Source: Paracoccus isoporae (GTDB taxonomy: Bacteria; Pseudomonadota; Alphaproteobacteria; Rhodobacterales; Rhodobacteraceae). Taken from it: a stretch of 64,000 nt of DNA. Location: positions 28,793-92,792 of the forward strand of contig NZ_FNAH01000012.1 of assembly GCF_900101865.1 (NCBI RefSeq), in the 5' to 3' direction. The notes beneath the pieces are model-generated. The model was not told where the DNA came from and did no database searches. It saw only the letters and a program-made list of their open reading frames with translations. Position 1 is the stretch's first letter, and every line of letters starts with the position of its first letter. A program made the translations under genes and the position numbers. Below, piece after piece: positions 51,551-60,962 of this stretch.

Positions 51551-52740
51551 CCGCCGCCAGCCGGGGCCGGCAAGGCGGGCATCTCGATTTCATCGGCCGG
51601 CCAGAACCACGGCTGATAAACGCCGTCCTCGGCAATATCATGCAGGGTTTCCTCGTCGTCGGCCGACAGCCCGTCTGGCGGGACATAGAGCGCGATTGGC
51701 GCGCCGGTGTCGAGCAAGAGGGCATTCGCGACCGGCGCCGACGATTGAAGATTGTATTTCAGCGACTTGGCATAGGCGCGGTCCTTCAGTGCCTCAACAA
51801 GCTGATGCTCGCGGTCGCCGTCGAACGGGATCCAGTGCTCGTTGACCGTCATGCTGGCAATCTCCCGGATCTCGGCATAGTTATTGCGGATGCTGAACGT
51901 CGCAATCAGGATCAGATGCCCGTCGCCTGCAGCTTCTATGGCATGGATCTTGTCCGCAAAAAGCCTGTCAAAGCGCGCCGCCAGGTCATCGTCCATAAAA
52001 AAGGCAAAATCCGGCAGATGCTTCATCTTCAGCTTTCGGCCATATTGTGACGGCTCGATCGACTTGAACTCTGCGACGACAATACCAAGGGGGACAGGCT
52101 TGCCGCGCTGCGGGGCCAGCCCGCGCAACCAGCTGCGCCGCTCCAGGGCCAGTTCATCTCGGCGTTCGTGATTGTAGACTGGCGGCACCATAAGGACCGA
52201 CGCGAAGGGCTGCGCCTTGGTCCCGGTATTCTGTGCCACCCCGGTCAGTTCGCGATGGATAATCCACCAGTTCCGGCGCTGCCATTGCGGACGCCACTTT
52301 GTGAGGCCGGCGGCATCCCAGAGATAGTGAAGCGTGCCGAGCAAAGAGAGTTTCCTGGGGTTGGCGACGGCAGAGGATGCCTCAGTGTCACCGCCGGGCG
52401 CCCGCACCCTGCGGCCGCCACGCATGGATAGCGAGAAATCCAGCCGCAGCGTTGTGTCGCCGGCGTCGTCGGTGACGATTGCGGCCCCGGCGACGTGTCC
52501 GAGCCCGGACAGCTCGGGCGGCGGATCGAACGACGCGCAGCCAGGGTCATGGGCATGGCCGGTTCCTGGCATGCGCTTCAGGTAATATTCGCCGCCAATC
52601 AGGGCGACATACATTTTCGGGTGTGCGGGGCAGCACAGGCACGAGGGCCGAAGCTTCTGGCTGTGGGCCCGTTCGAGAATGGTCTGAAAGTTCGGAGCGT
52701 CTGCAGAAAATTCAAAGTCGCTAATGCGATACGATGACAC
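51544..52740 (-). CDS. DUF1173 family plasmid protein
   Basis: A 398-residue protein typical of DUF1173, found on conjugative plasmids and integrative elements. The N-terminus has a Cys/His cluster (SCLCCPAHPKMYVALIGGEYYLKRMPG, then HDPGC). Later blocks include GTLHYLWDAAGLTKW and VPLGIVVAEFKSIEPSQYG. Function unknown. It converges with the SRAP gene and overlaps its end by 7 bp. Confidence 0.87.
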   Translation of the reverse strand: MSSYRISDFEFSADAPNFQTILERAHSQKLRPSCLCCPAHPKMYVALIGGEYYLKRMPGTGHAHDPGCASFDPPPELSGLGHVAGAAIVTDDAGDTTLRLDFSLSMRGGRRVRAPGGDTEASSAVANPRKLSLLGTLHYLWDAAGLTKWRPQWQRRNWWIIHRELTGVAQNTGTKAQPFASVLMVPPVYNHERRDELALERRSWLRGLAPQRGKPVPLGIVVAEFKSIEPSQYGRKLKMKHLPDFAFFMDDDLAARFDRLFADKIHAIEAAGDGHLILIATFSIRNNYAEIREIASMTVNEHWIPFDGDREHQLVEALKDRAYAKSLKYNLQSSAPVANALLLDTGAPIALYVPPDGLSADDEETLHDIAEDGVYQPWFWPADEIEMPALPAPAGGGH

Positions 52741-52866
52741 TTTGTGGGTTCCTCCGGCGGCCTGTTGCCGCCGTTCTAATCAATCATCAAGCAAGTCCAG
52801 GTTGACATTCTAATGTCTGGATATACATTAAAGAATATCGGGATATACCACAAGAGATATACACCA

Positions 52867-53115
52867 ATGCCGGGACTTTTCATCAGGGATGAAGCGGTTA
52901 ACGCGCTTGCTGTGGAGGCTATGAAGCTGACCGGCGCAGATAATAAAACAGAGGCTGTTCGATCTGCTTTGAAGGCTGCCATCAACGCAGCAAAGGATCA
53001 AGTTCCTTTGCTGGAACGTCTTGAATCTGCGAGGGCTATTGCCGACAAGATCGGACCAGTAAACCCTGACTACGATGCGAAGGCAGATGCTGACGCCATG
53101 TGGGGCGAATACTGA
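52867..53115 (+). CDS. vapB: VapB-like (PSK-type) antitoxin
   Basis: An 82-residue antitoxin. MPGLFIRDEAVNALAVEAMKLTG starts the Rv0623/PSK-type ribbon-helix-helix-like domain, followed by NKTEAVRSALKAAI. The start at 52867 fits the family; the frame opens at 52813. Its stop overlaps the toxin start by one base. Confidence 0.85.
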   Translation: MPGLFIRDEAVNALAVEAMKLTGADNKTEAVRSALKAAINAAKDQVPLLERLESARAIADKIGPVNPDYDAKADADAMWGEY

Positions 53116-53534
53116 TGTTCATAGATGCGTCAGCGGTGGTGGCGATACTGAACCGCGAGCCTGGATCCGACGAATTGGCAAAACGGCTTGCTGCCAGTGA
53201 CAAGCCTCCGCTGTTTTCTCCGCTCGCGCGATACGAGGCGGTTGTAAGCCTGGCCAGGTCGCGTTCAGGAAAGCACAAGGCACCCGACAGCGACCAGTTC
53301 GAGGCAGCAAAGGCTGCTGTCGATCTGTTTTTTCAGGAAGCCCGCGCTAAAAGCGTGATGATCTCAGATACCCTCGGTGCAGGCGCGCTCGCGGCTGCGC
53401 AATCCTACGGCAAGGCCGTTGGGCACGAGGCCGATCTGAATTTCGGAGACTGCTTCTCCTACGCCTGTGCAAAAGGTTATCGGGTCGCGCTTCTCTACAA
53501 AGGCAATGATTTTGCAAAGACTGATCTAGCCTGA
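53115..53534 (+). CDS. vapC: VapC-type PIN-domain toxin
   Basis: A 139-residue PIN nuclease. Acidic residues are in MFIDASAVVAILNREPGSDELA (D4), RYEAVVSLARSR and LNFGDCFSYACAKGY. Translationally coupled to the antitoxin by TGATG. Second toxin-antitoxin module in the window, unrelated in sequence to the first. Confidence 0.92.
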   Translation: MFIDASAVVAILNREPGSDELAKRLAASDKPPLFSPLARYEAVVSLARSRSGKHKAPDSDQFEAAKAAVDLFFQEARAKSVMISDTLGAGALAAAQSYGKAVGHEADLNFGDCFSYACAKGYRVALLYKGNDFAKTDLA

Positions 53535-53584
53535 AAGGACCGTGCGGCGATTAAATCTCAACCGACTGATAGCGCTCCTTCAGA

Positions 53585-53746
53585 ATGATCGCAGATAAAC
53601 CAACGGACCGGGATCAGGCCGCCGCAGATCAAGCGGACCTTTGGGCCAACTGGTATGGCTTCGACAGGGCGTCCGAGATGAAGAAATGGGGCGAGCAGGC
53701 TGAGCGCGAAAGGTTGGCAGATCTCGCCGAAAAGAAGGATGAATAA
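53585..53746 (+). CDS. Small charged protein, 53 aa
   Basis: MIADKPTDRDQAAADQADLW, then ANWYGFDRASEMKKWGEQAE and RERLADLAEKKDE. The ribosome site is weak, but the product looks protein-like and its stop overlaps the next small ORF by one base. Lies 50 bp after vapC. Unknown function. Confidence 0.5.
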   Translation: MIADKPTDRDQAAADQADLWANWYGFDRASEMKKWGEQAERERLADLAEKKDE

Positions 53747-53892
53747 TGAGTGAACTGACGCAACATATCAAATGCGATATCAAACTGAGCGTGTCTGGGC
53801 CGGCCGAGAGCACAGTAGCCTCATGGACGGCAGCGGCCTTGCGCCGGATCGCCGACAAACTGGAGCAGAGCGGGCCATCACGAAGTAACTGA
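53746..53892 (+). CDS. Small hypothetical protein, 48 aa
   Basis: MSELTQHIKCDIKLSVSGPA followed by ESTVASWTAAALRRIADKLE and QSGPSRSN. An AAGGAT site precedes it and its start overlaps the previous stop (TAATG). The two small ORFs appear to be a coupled pair of unknown role. Confidence 0.5.
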   Translation: MSELTQHIKCDIKLSVSGPAESTVASWTAAALRRIADKLEQSGPSRSN

Positions 53893-54004
53893 TGGATCTC
53901 GCCGCCCGATTGGCAGCTGTCGTTTTTCATAAATAGGTTCAGCACTGTCTGTTGTTTTCATTGACACGCGCTTGTCATAAAAGACTTCAATACTGCTCAC
54001 CAGG

Positions 54005-54052
54005 CAGTTCAGTGTGTTGCAAGGCTGTCAGAGAACAGTTCAGCGCGTTGCA
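54005..54052. repeat. Two 17-bp direct repeats before the TniA-type transposase
   Basis: cagttcagtgtgttgca (54005-54021) and cagttcagcgcgttgca (54036-54052) match at 15 of 17 positions. Repeats of this sort at the end of Tn7/Tn5053-type elements are transposase-binding sites. Confidence 0.65.
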
Positions 54053-54068
54053 GGAGACAGGATCGGTC

Positions 54069-55300
54069 ATGGACCTGGAATCCGTTCCGAAAGACGTATG
54101 GCAGAAGGCCGAGGAACGGGCGGCCTTGCTTCGGCCACTTGACGCGCTCGATGAAGCACCAGCGCATCTCGTCCGCGCTGCAGCGATTGATCTGAAAATT
54201 TCCGAACGTTGGGCTTACAGGCTGATCCGCCGGCTTCGTGAGGAAAACGGCGCGGTCACGGCGCTCTTGCCGCGCGATGGCCGCGGTGCTCCGCGCAAGA
54301 CGCGGATTGCGGGGGATCGGGAAGCGATCATCGGTCATGTCATCGAAGGCCGCTATCTCAAACGGCAGAAAGCGCGCCCCTCGGAAATCGTGAGGGTGGT
54401 TCAGGTCGAGTGCCGCAAGGCGGGCATTTCGCCTCCGAGCGAAGCCACGATCAGGCGACGGGTTAACCGGATCGACAAGGGTGTCGCGTCACGGCTCCGC
54501 GAAAGTGATCCGGGAACAAAGCCGATCCTCGGCGCGACCCCGATCCCGAAATACCCGCTCGACGTCGTGCAGATCGATCACACGCCGGTCGATGTCATTC
54601 TGGTCGATCCGTTTGAGCGTCTGCCAATCGGGCGGCCATATCTGACGGTTGCGATCGACGTGATGAGCCGGATGATCGCGGGCTTCCATCTTAGCCTTGA
54701 TCCCCCTTCCGCCGCGAGCGTCGGCCTGTGCCTCGCCCACGTCGCCGACGATAAGAAAGCCTGGATGACAGCGCGCGGCGTTACGGATGTGGAGTGGCCG
54801 ATTGCGGGAAAGCCAAAGAAGATCGGCGTGGACAATGCGGGCGAGTTCCACTCGCAGGCTTTCGAGCGCGGGTGCGCGCAACATGGCATCGAGATCGACT
54901 GGCGACCGCCGGGGCAACCTCAGTTCGGTGGCATTGTAGAGCGTGTGATCGGCACCCTCATGCGGCGTATTCACCAGTTGCCGGGCACGACATTTTCCAA
55001 CACGGCGCAGCGCGGCGCATACGACAGCGAAAGACGGGCCTGCCTGACCCTTGAAGAACTGGAACGCTGGCTGACGGTTGCGATTTGCAAGGACTATCAC
55101 CTGTGCGGGCAACGCGCTCTGGACGGGGCCACACCTCTTGCGCGGCTGGAGGAAGGTCTCGTGACCCTGAGCCGATCTGGCGGCAGCATCGCCATCCCGC
55201 GTGACATGCGCAGCTATCTGATCGACTTCCTCCCGGTTCTGCGTAGGACGTTGCAACGCGACGGATTCACTGTAGATCATATCCGCTATTTCTCGAACGC
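54069..55300 (+). pseudogene. tniA: TniA-like (Mu-type integrase) transposase, 3' truncated
   Basis: About 410 residues of a DDE transposase: N-terminal helix-turn-helix domain (ISERWAYRLIRRLREENG), then a catalytic core with D170 (VVQIDHTPVD), D255 (IGVDNAGEF) and E291 (GGIVERVIGT), spacing DD(35)E. It should continue into a Mu-type C-terminal domain of ~560 residues in total, but after HIRYFSNAL the frame passes into the 3' end of prpC read in a wrong frame. The catalytic core is intact. No TniB follows. Confidence 0.85.
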
Positions 55301-55302
55301 CC

Positions 55303-55629
55303 TTGGCGAAACAGCTCTCGCAGGGGGCCGGGTCGATGAAGATGTTCGCCATCGCGGAACGGATCGAAGCGGTGATGATGGACGCGAAGAAGATGTTCCC
55401 CAACCTCGATTGGTATTCCGCCGTCTCCTACCACCTGCTGGGCGTGCCGACGGCCATGTTCACCCCGATCTTCGTGATCGCGCGCACCGCCGGCTGGGGG
55501 GCGCATGTGATCGAACAGCGGCAGGACAACAAGATCATCCGCCCTTCGGCCAACTACACCGGCCCCGAGAACCGGGCCTTCGTGCCGCTCGCCAAGCGCG
55601 GGTTCACCCCTTTGGCGGCGGCGGAGTAA
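55303..55629 (+). pseudogene. prpC: 3' fragment of 2-methylcitrate synthase
   Basis: About 105 residues match the end of Prp[42 protein letters not shown] and [20 protein letters not shown]. Some 270 N-terminal residues, with most of the active site, have been replaced by the transposase. It stops 4 bp before prpB, the normal methylcitrate-cycle neighbour. Confidence 0.88.
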
Positions 55630-55633
55630 GCGC

Positions 55634-56545
55634 ATGACCTATCTGATCGCAGACGACTTGCCGACCGCCACGGCGGGCCAACGCTTCCGCGCCTTGCTGG
55701 ACCGTCCCGGCATCCTGCGCCTGCCCGGCGCCCACAACGGGCAGGCCGCCTTGCAGGCAAAGGCGGCCGGGTTCGACGGGCTCTACCTATCGGGCGCAGC
55801 GATGACCGCCTCCATGGGTCTGCCGGACCTTGGTATCATCACGGTGGACGAGGTCTGTTTCTTCATCCGCCAGATCGCACGTGCCTCTGGGCTACCGCTG
55901 CTGGTGGATGGCGATACCGGCTATGGCGAGGCGCTGAACGTCATGCACATGGTGCGCTGCTTCGAGGAGGCAGGCGCCGGGGCGGTCCATCTGGAGGACC
56001 AGTTCCTGCCAAAGAAATGCGGCCATCTGAACGACAAGCGGCTGGTCGCGCCGCAGGATATGGCGGTCAAGGTCGCGGCGGCGGCAAAGGCGTCGCGTGA
56101 CCTCGTGGTGATCGCCCGCACCGATGCGGCCGCGTCAGAGGGGATCGAGGGCGCCGTGGCGCGTGCGAAGCTCTACGTCGAGGCTGGGGCCGATGCGATC
56201 TTCCCCGAAGCGCTGACCAGCGTCGAGATGTTCCGCGAGATGCGCGCCGCCCTGCCGGGCGTCAAGCTGCTGGCCAACATGACCGAATTCGGCCGCACCC
56301 CCGCGCTGACGGCGGAGGAGTTTGAAGAACTTGGCTATGACATGGTGATCTGGCCCGTCTCCTCCCTGCGGGTGGCGAACAAGGCGCAGGAACGGCTTTA
56401 TGCCGCGCTGGCCCGTGACGGGGCGACCACCGCGATGCTGGACCAGATGCAGACCCGGAAGGAGCTATACGACACCATCCGTCTCAATGACTTCGAGGCG
56501 CTGGACCAGAGCATAATCGCCTCGGTCGCGCCGGAACCTGTCTGA
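55634..56545 (+). CDS. prpB: 2-methylisocitrate lyase
   Basis: A 303-residue ICL/PEPM-superfamily enzyme that splits methylisocitrate to pyruvate and succinate in propionate use. Motifs: LLVDGDTGYGEALNV for metal and substrate binding, LEDQFLPKKCGHL with the catalytic KKCGH, and VVIARTDAAASEGIEGA. GGAG ribosome site upstream. The chain is intact, but its promoter and prpC are lost unless transcription enters from the transposon. Confidence 0.95.
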   Translation: MTYLIADDLPTATAGQRFRALLDRPGILRLPGAHNGQAALQAKAAGFDGLYLSGAAMTASMGLPDLGIITVDEVCFFIRQIARASGLPLLVDGDTGYGEALNVMHMVRCFEEAGAGAVHLEDQFLPKKCGHLNDKRLVAPQDMAVKVAAAAKASRDLVVIARTDAAASEGIEGAVARAKLYVEAGADAIFPEALTSVEMFREMRAALPGVKLLANMTEFGRTPALTAEEFEELGYDMVIWPVSSLRVANKAQERLYAALARDGATTAMLDQMQTRKELYDTIRLNDFEALDQSIIASVAPEPV

Positions 56546-56609
56546 GCGTCTCTATCAAAGCTATCGGGGCCTGCACCATGGCAGGCCCCGATCTTGATCT
56601 ACACCCAGT

Positions 56610-57104
56610 TCAGGCAACAGCGGCACTGACGCCGCTGAATTGCCCTGCGTGATGCAGCAGCGGCCTCGCGACGGGTTCATGTTCGATATGCCGGACTTTG
56701 CCGATCAGCAGCACATGGTCTCCGGCCTCGATGGTCTGGACCACATCCGTCACCAGAACCGCCGCAGCCCCGCGCAGGACAGGCAGGCCGTGCCGGTCTT
56801 CGAACAGATCGCGCAGGCCCGGATCGGGCCGTCCGGCGAAATGCAGGGCGTGGGGGCGCATGTCCTCGGCCAGGATGTTGACCGCATAGTGGCCCGAGGC
56901 GCGTAGTCTGGGCAGCATCCGCGCCCCGCATCCCACGGAGATGCACACCAGCGCCGGGTCGAGCGAGACCGACATGAAGGCGCTGATGGTCATGCCGTGA
57001 TCGCCCTCGGGCGTGCGGGTCGTCACGACCGCCATGCCGGTGGCGAAACGGCTGCAACAGGCGCGCAGCGCATCAGGGTCGAACTCCGGGAGCGTCGAGG
57101 TCAT
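56610..57104 (-). CDS. Flavin reductase-like domain protein
   Basis: A 164-residue flavin reductase: ACCSRFATGMAVVTTRTPEG, then TISAFMSVSLDPALVCISVG and the ending GDHVLLIGKVRHIEHEPVARPLLHH. It would supply reduced flavin. The ATG at 57104 overlaps the mesD stop by 4 bp, which ties it functionally to the oxygen-dependent MesD/MesX system. The upstream frame to 57383 is shadow. Confidence 0.9.
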   Translation of the reverse strand: MTSTLPEFDPDALRACCSRFATGMAVVTTRTPEGDHGMTISAFMSVSLDPALVCISVGCGARMLPRLRASGHYAVNILAEDMRPHALHFAGRPDPGLRDLFEDRHGLPVLRGAAAVLVTDVVQTIEAGDHVLLIGKVRHIEHEPVARPLLHHAGQFSGVSAAVA

Positions 57105-58147
57105 GCCGCCACAGAGGCCCCCAGCTCGCGCCGGATGACCTCGGCGCCCGCACTCAGGGCCTCCAGCTTGCCGCGTGCGACCTGCCGCGACAGGGGCGTC
57201 ATCCCGCAGTTGGTGCAGGGATAGAGCTTGTCCGCATCGACGAATTGCAGCGCCTTGCGCAGGGTGGCGGCGACCTCCTCGGGCGTCTCGACCTTGTTCG
57301 TCGCGACGTCGATGGCGCCCACCATCACCTTCTTGCCCCGGATCAGCTCGATCAGGTCCATTGGGACATGACTGTTCTGACATTCCAGCGACACCAGATC
57401 GACGCCGGATTTCTGGATCGCCGGGAAGATCATCTCATACTGCCGCCATTCCGAACCGAGCGTCGCCTTCCAGTCTGTATTCGCCTTGATGCCGTAGCCA
57501 TAGCAGATGTGGACGGCCTTCTGACATTTCAGCCCCTCCATGGCGCGCTCCAGCGTTGCCATGCCCCAGTCGTTCACCTCGTCGAAGAAGACGTTGAAGG
57601 CGGGCTCATCGAACTGGACGATGTCGACGCCGACGGCCTCAAGTTCCTTCGCCTCTTCGTTCAGAAGCGTGGCGAATTCCCAGGCCAGCTTTTCGCGGCT
57701 GCGGTAATGCGCGTCATACAGCGTGTCGATCATGGTCATCGGCCCGGGCAGTGCCCATTTGATCGGTGCATCGGTCTGGGCGCGCAGGAACTTCGCATCC
57801 TCGACAAAGACCGAACGGGGCCGGGACACGGCGCTGACCACCGTCGGCACGCTGGCGTCATAGCGATCACGGATGCGCACCGTTTCGCGCTTTTCGAAGT
57901 CGACGCCCTCCAGCCCCTCGATGAAGGTGGTGACGAAATGCTGGCGCGTCTGTTCGCCGTCGCTCACGATGTCGATGCCGGCGCCGCGCTGTTCGGCAAG
58001 CGTCACGCGCAGGGCGTCCTGCTTGGCCTGCGCCAGTGCCTCGCCTTCCACCTTCCAGGGCGACCAGAGTTTTTCGGGCTCGGCCAGCCAGGAGGGTTTC
58101 GGCAGGCTGCCGGCGGTGGAGGTGGGGAGCAGTTTGGTCATGGTCAT
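57101..58147 (-). CDS. mesD: MesD-type folate-independent methionine synthase (MetE C-domain like)
   Basis: A 348-residue protein equal to the C-terminal catalytic barrel of MetE. Zinc ligands are visible in AVHICYGYG and CTNCGMTPLSR; VQFDEPAFNVF is also conserved. Lacking the folate-binding half, such core proteins use another methyl donor. The combination with DUF1852 (mesX) and a flavin reductase defines the MesD family, which needs oxygen and MesX. Start 58147 or 58141. Confidence 0.87.
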   Translation of the reverse strand: MTMTKLLPTSTAGSLPKPSWLAEPEKLWSPWKVEGEALAQAKQDALRVTLAEQRGAGIDIVSDGEQTRQHFVTTFIEGLEGVDFEKRETVRIRDRYDASVPTVVSAVSRPRSVFVEDAKFLRAQTDAPIKWALPGPMTMIDTLYDAHYRSREKLAWEFATLLNEEAKELEAVGVDIVQFDEPAFNVFFDEVNDWGMATLERAMEGLKCQKAVHICYGYGIKANTDWKATLGSEWRQYEMIFPAIQKSGVDLVSLECQNSHVPMDLIELIRGKKVMVGAIDVATNKVETPEEVAATLRKALQFVDADKLYPCTNCGMTPLSRQVARGKLEALSAGAEVIRRELGASVAA

Positions 58148-58166
58148 GTCTTTCTTGGTCGTGGGG

Positions 58167-59144
58167 TCAGGCGGCGGACCGGGCGGCCCATTCGGCTAAC
58201 CGCGCGCGATACGGCTTGATGAAGGTTTCCTCGGCAAATCGGCCCTGTTCGGTCGCCAGACGGCTGCGCTCCTCACGGTCATAGACCACGCGGGTCGGCG
58301 AGTAGTCCTGGTGACTAAGGCTGGGCCGATAGGTCTGCCCGGCCACGGAATTGGCGTTGTAGATCTCGGGGCGATAGATTTTCTGGAAGGCTTCCATCGT
58401 GCTGATGGTGCCGATCAGCTCGAGATTGGTGTAATCGTTCAGCAGGTCGCCCACGTGGTAAAAGGCCAACGGAGCCACGCTTTTGGGTGGCATGAAGTAG
58501 CGCACCCCGAGGCCCATCTTGCCGAAATACTGTTCGGTCAGCGAGGCACCGCTTGGCACATATTCTACCCCCAGCACGGGATGGATGTTGGCGGTGCGCT
58601 CATAGCTTTTGGTCTCCGACACGCTCAGGCAGATCACCGGCGGCTTGGGGAATTGCGCCCGGTAGGTCTCCGACGCAACGAATGCCTTGAAGATGCGGCC
58701 GTGCAGCGCGCCGAACCCTTCAGGCAACGAGAAGCCATCGCGGCCCTTGTTATGTTCGGGCAGCACCACGCTAAAATCGTAATCACGCACATAGGAGGAG
58801 AAGTTGTTGCCTACGAGCCCAGGGAGGCGCGCGCCGGTCCTGCGGTCGAGGATCGTGGTCTGCAGCACCTCGATTGCTGGGAAAGCCGTGCCGCTGCCGT
58901 CAAGGTCCAGATCGACCGAGACGATGTCCAACTCGACCGCGTAGCGATCGGCGTGGCGGTTGTCCCAGCTGGCCAGATCGTTGAACCGGTTGTCGATCAT
59001 CCGCAGCGCGTTTGCCAGGTTCTGCTTCCGGTGCGCGCCGCGCGCGAGGTTGGCGAAATTGGTGGTCAACCTCGTGCCGGCCTCTGGCGTGTAGCCCTCG
59101 TCAAACCGAAGGCGCTTGATCTGGAATGCGAAGGGCTCGGTCAT
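58167..59144 (-). CDS. mesX: DUF1852 protein MesX
   Basis: A 325-residue DUF1852 protein: MTEPFAFQIKRLRFDEGYTP, TTNFANLARGAHRKQNLANAL and IHPVLGVEYVPSGASLTEQY. MesX is required together with MesD for methionine formation; its reaction is not known. Strong AGGAG site. Lies 20 bp upstream of mesD in the same operon. Confidence 0.9.
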   Translation of the reverse strand: MTEPFAFQIKRLRFDEGYTPEAGTRLTTNFANLARGAHRKQNLANALRMIDNRFNDLASWDNRHADRYAVELDIVSVDLDLDGSGTAFPAIEVLQTTILDRRTGARLPGLVGNNFSSYVRDYDFSVVLPEHNKGRDGFSLPEGFGALHGRIFKAFVASETYRAQFPKPPVICLSVSETKSYERTANIHPVLGVEYVPSGASLTEQYFGKMGLGVRYFMPPKSVAPLAFYHVGDLLNDYTNLELIGTISTMEAFQKIYRPEIYNANSVAGQTYRPSLSHQDYSPTRVVYDREERSRLATEQGRFAEETFIKPYRARLAEWAARSAA

Positions 59145-59195
59145 GGCGATCCGGTCTCCTGTCAGAGGTCATGAGGCCTTCTGCCGGATATGATA

Positions 59196-59242
59196 CATGA
59201 AGAAAAATGACTTCTTATCGAAACTGAATGACATGAAGTCAT
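59196..59242. promoter_or_regulatory. Candidate LysR (MetR-like) operator before mesX
   Basis: An 8-bp inverted repeat atgacttc (59207-59214) and gaagtcat (59235-59242), plus atgaag-N8-cttc nearby, in the 130 bp between the regulator gene and mesX. Symmetry and position fit a LysR-type activator site; the classic tgaa-N5-ttca form is only partly present. Confidence 0.5.
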
Positions 59243-59276
59243 GCGATTCTGTTGACCCCGTGCCTGGACCAGGCCG

Positions 59277-60149
59277 TCAGATCTCGACGGTTTCCGCAAG
59301 TTGGATGAAGCTTTCGAGATAGTTTGGCAAAGTCCCGGCCCGATAGCCCAGATGGATGGACTTGGGGATCCCGGCGCCGATGCGCACGCCTGTAACGCCC
59401 TTTACCCCCTGCAGCAGCCAGTCGGGCGTGGCGCTGACCGAGCGGCCCGAGGCGACCAGCCGCAGCATCAGATCGGTGGTTTCGACCGTTCGATGGCGGC
59501 GCGGCAGGGCGTGGGCAGGCACGAGGAACTGCGTGTAGATATCCAGCCTTTCGCGCGCGACCGGGTAGGTGATCAGCGTCTCGCGGGCCATGTCGGCGGG
59601 CGCGATCTGTCGCTTCCGGGCCAGCGGGTGATCGTCGGCGACAGCCAGGACCAATTCGTAGTTGAACACCGGCCGGTATTCGAGCCCCGGACGCTCGACC
59701 GGATCGGGGGTGACCAGCAGATCGATCTCATGCCCAAGCAGGGCGGCGAGCCCCCCGAACTGGAAGGCCGAGGTGACGTCCAGATCGACATCCGGCCATG
59801 CGGCAAGAAACGGATCCACGATCCGCATCAGCCAGTTCTGGCAGGGGTGGCATTCCATGCCCACCCGGATCGCCCCGCGCCGCCCGCGGGCATAGTCCTC
59901 CAGCACTGAAGCGCCGTGTTCGAGCTGCGGCAAGACCCGTGCGGCCAGCCCCAGCAGATATTCCCCCGTCGGCGTGAGCCGCAGCTTGCGCCCCTCACGC
60001 TCCCACAGTTTGACGCCGTGCCGCTCCTCAAACCGGCGGATGGCATGGCTGACGGCCGACTGGGTCAGGTGCAGGCGATCCGCAGCGTCGGTCAGACTAC
60101 CGGTCCGGTCGATTTCGCGCAGGATGGCGAGAGGCTGGATATCGATCAT
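59277..60149 (-). CDS. metR: LysR-family regulator, MetR-like
   Basis: A 290-residue LysR protein with N-terminal HTH (TGSLTDAADRLHLTQSAVSH) and an effector domain in which IRVGMECHPCQNWLM matches the MetR signature (ECHTCFQWL). MetR responds to homocysteine and activates methionine genes. It lies upstream of mesX-mesD-flavin reductase on the same strand, which it probably controls. Confidence 0.88.
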   Translation of the reverse strand: MIDIQPLAILREIDRTGSLTDAADRLHLTQSAVSHAIRRFEERHGVKLWEREGRKLRLTPTGEYLLGLAARVLPQLEHGASVLEDYARGRRGAIRVGMECHPCQNWLMRIVDPFLAAWPDVDLDVTSAFQFGGLAALLGHEIDLLVTPDPVERPGLEYRPVFNYELVLAVADDHPLARKRQIAPADMARETLITYPVARERLDIYTQFLVPAHALPRRHRTVETTDLMLRLVASGRSVSATPDWLLQGVKGVTGVRIGAGIPKSIHLGYRAGTLPNYLESFIQLAETVEI

Positions 60150-60962
60150 GAAACTTGACTCGCTTTCATTCGATCAACCTGTAGCCGAGGTCAAATGTCA
60201 TGAGCAAGATCGCCACTCTCACAAGCCAAACGGGATTTCTCCCTCAGGCGAGTTTGGCTGGCGGCGAGAGTGAAGAGCGGTGATATGGAGACGGCATCCA
60301 TCTTGGGGTTCTACACCAGATAGACAGCCCGAAGCCCTACTGGGGCCTTCGCGCGGCAAACGAATAGCCGATTGGCCTTCAGACGGCATGGCGGCATGTC
60401 CGCTTCTGTTGGCGAGCGGGGTGCTATGGCGCTAACGCCTGTGGCAACTGTTGGATCTCCTCCTCCTGGCCTTCGCAGTTGCAGCATTAAACAAGCACGT
60501 GCGGCAACCGTCAGGAAGGTCCGCTTGGGCGGCCATGGTAGCTCTAAATGAAGGGCAAGCTCGTGATCATCGCAAATGCTTTGTGCTAAACGCGGCGGGA
60601 ATGGGAGCCCCGCCAGCCTTGGAAGATACGGTTGCTATGAGGTTGCGTAGCATTGGACACGAAGGGCTCCTTCAGGCCGTTCGCGAAGGACCGCGCAAAC
60701 GGCTGTTTCGACGCTGCTGCTGTTCACTGAACCGCCTATGACAGGCTGCTGCACTTGATCTTGAAAAACTACACCCGCAGACCGGACATAAACTCCCTGC
60801 CAGAACCCATGCGCCAAAAACGGTGGTAAGCGCCGGTGACAAAAACGTACGGGTTTGGGCCCATACTGCGCTGCGGAGAACGTCCGGAAGGAGCCCAGAC
60901 TCACCGATGCTGCGGGGCGCGCGAATGTCGGCTTTCGTCCGGCGCGTCGCACCATGATGGAG
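60150..60962. other. Non-coding junction region with a res-like repeat
   Basis: About 810 bp between the LysR gene and the CDF exporter. The only plus-strand frame (from a TTG at 60451) has no ribosome site. Contains element D copy 2. Near 60150-60170, tgaaacttgactcgctttca could be an autoregulatory LysR site. Confidence 0.5.
60772..60895 (+). repeat. Dispersed res-like element D, copy 2
   Basis: Matches the minus-strand sequence at 44092-44223 over blocks accggacataaac, ccctgccagaa, ccaaaaacggt, gccggtgaca and cgtccggaaggagccc. The first resolvase-type half-site is degenerate here. Together with copy 1 it encloses 16.5 kb of cargo in inverted orientation. Confidence 0.7.

Noticed and set aside
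60451..60741. 96-residue plus-strand ORF
   Set aside because: TTG start, no ribosome site, composition of junk DNA; it lies in a junction region beside element D.
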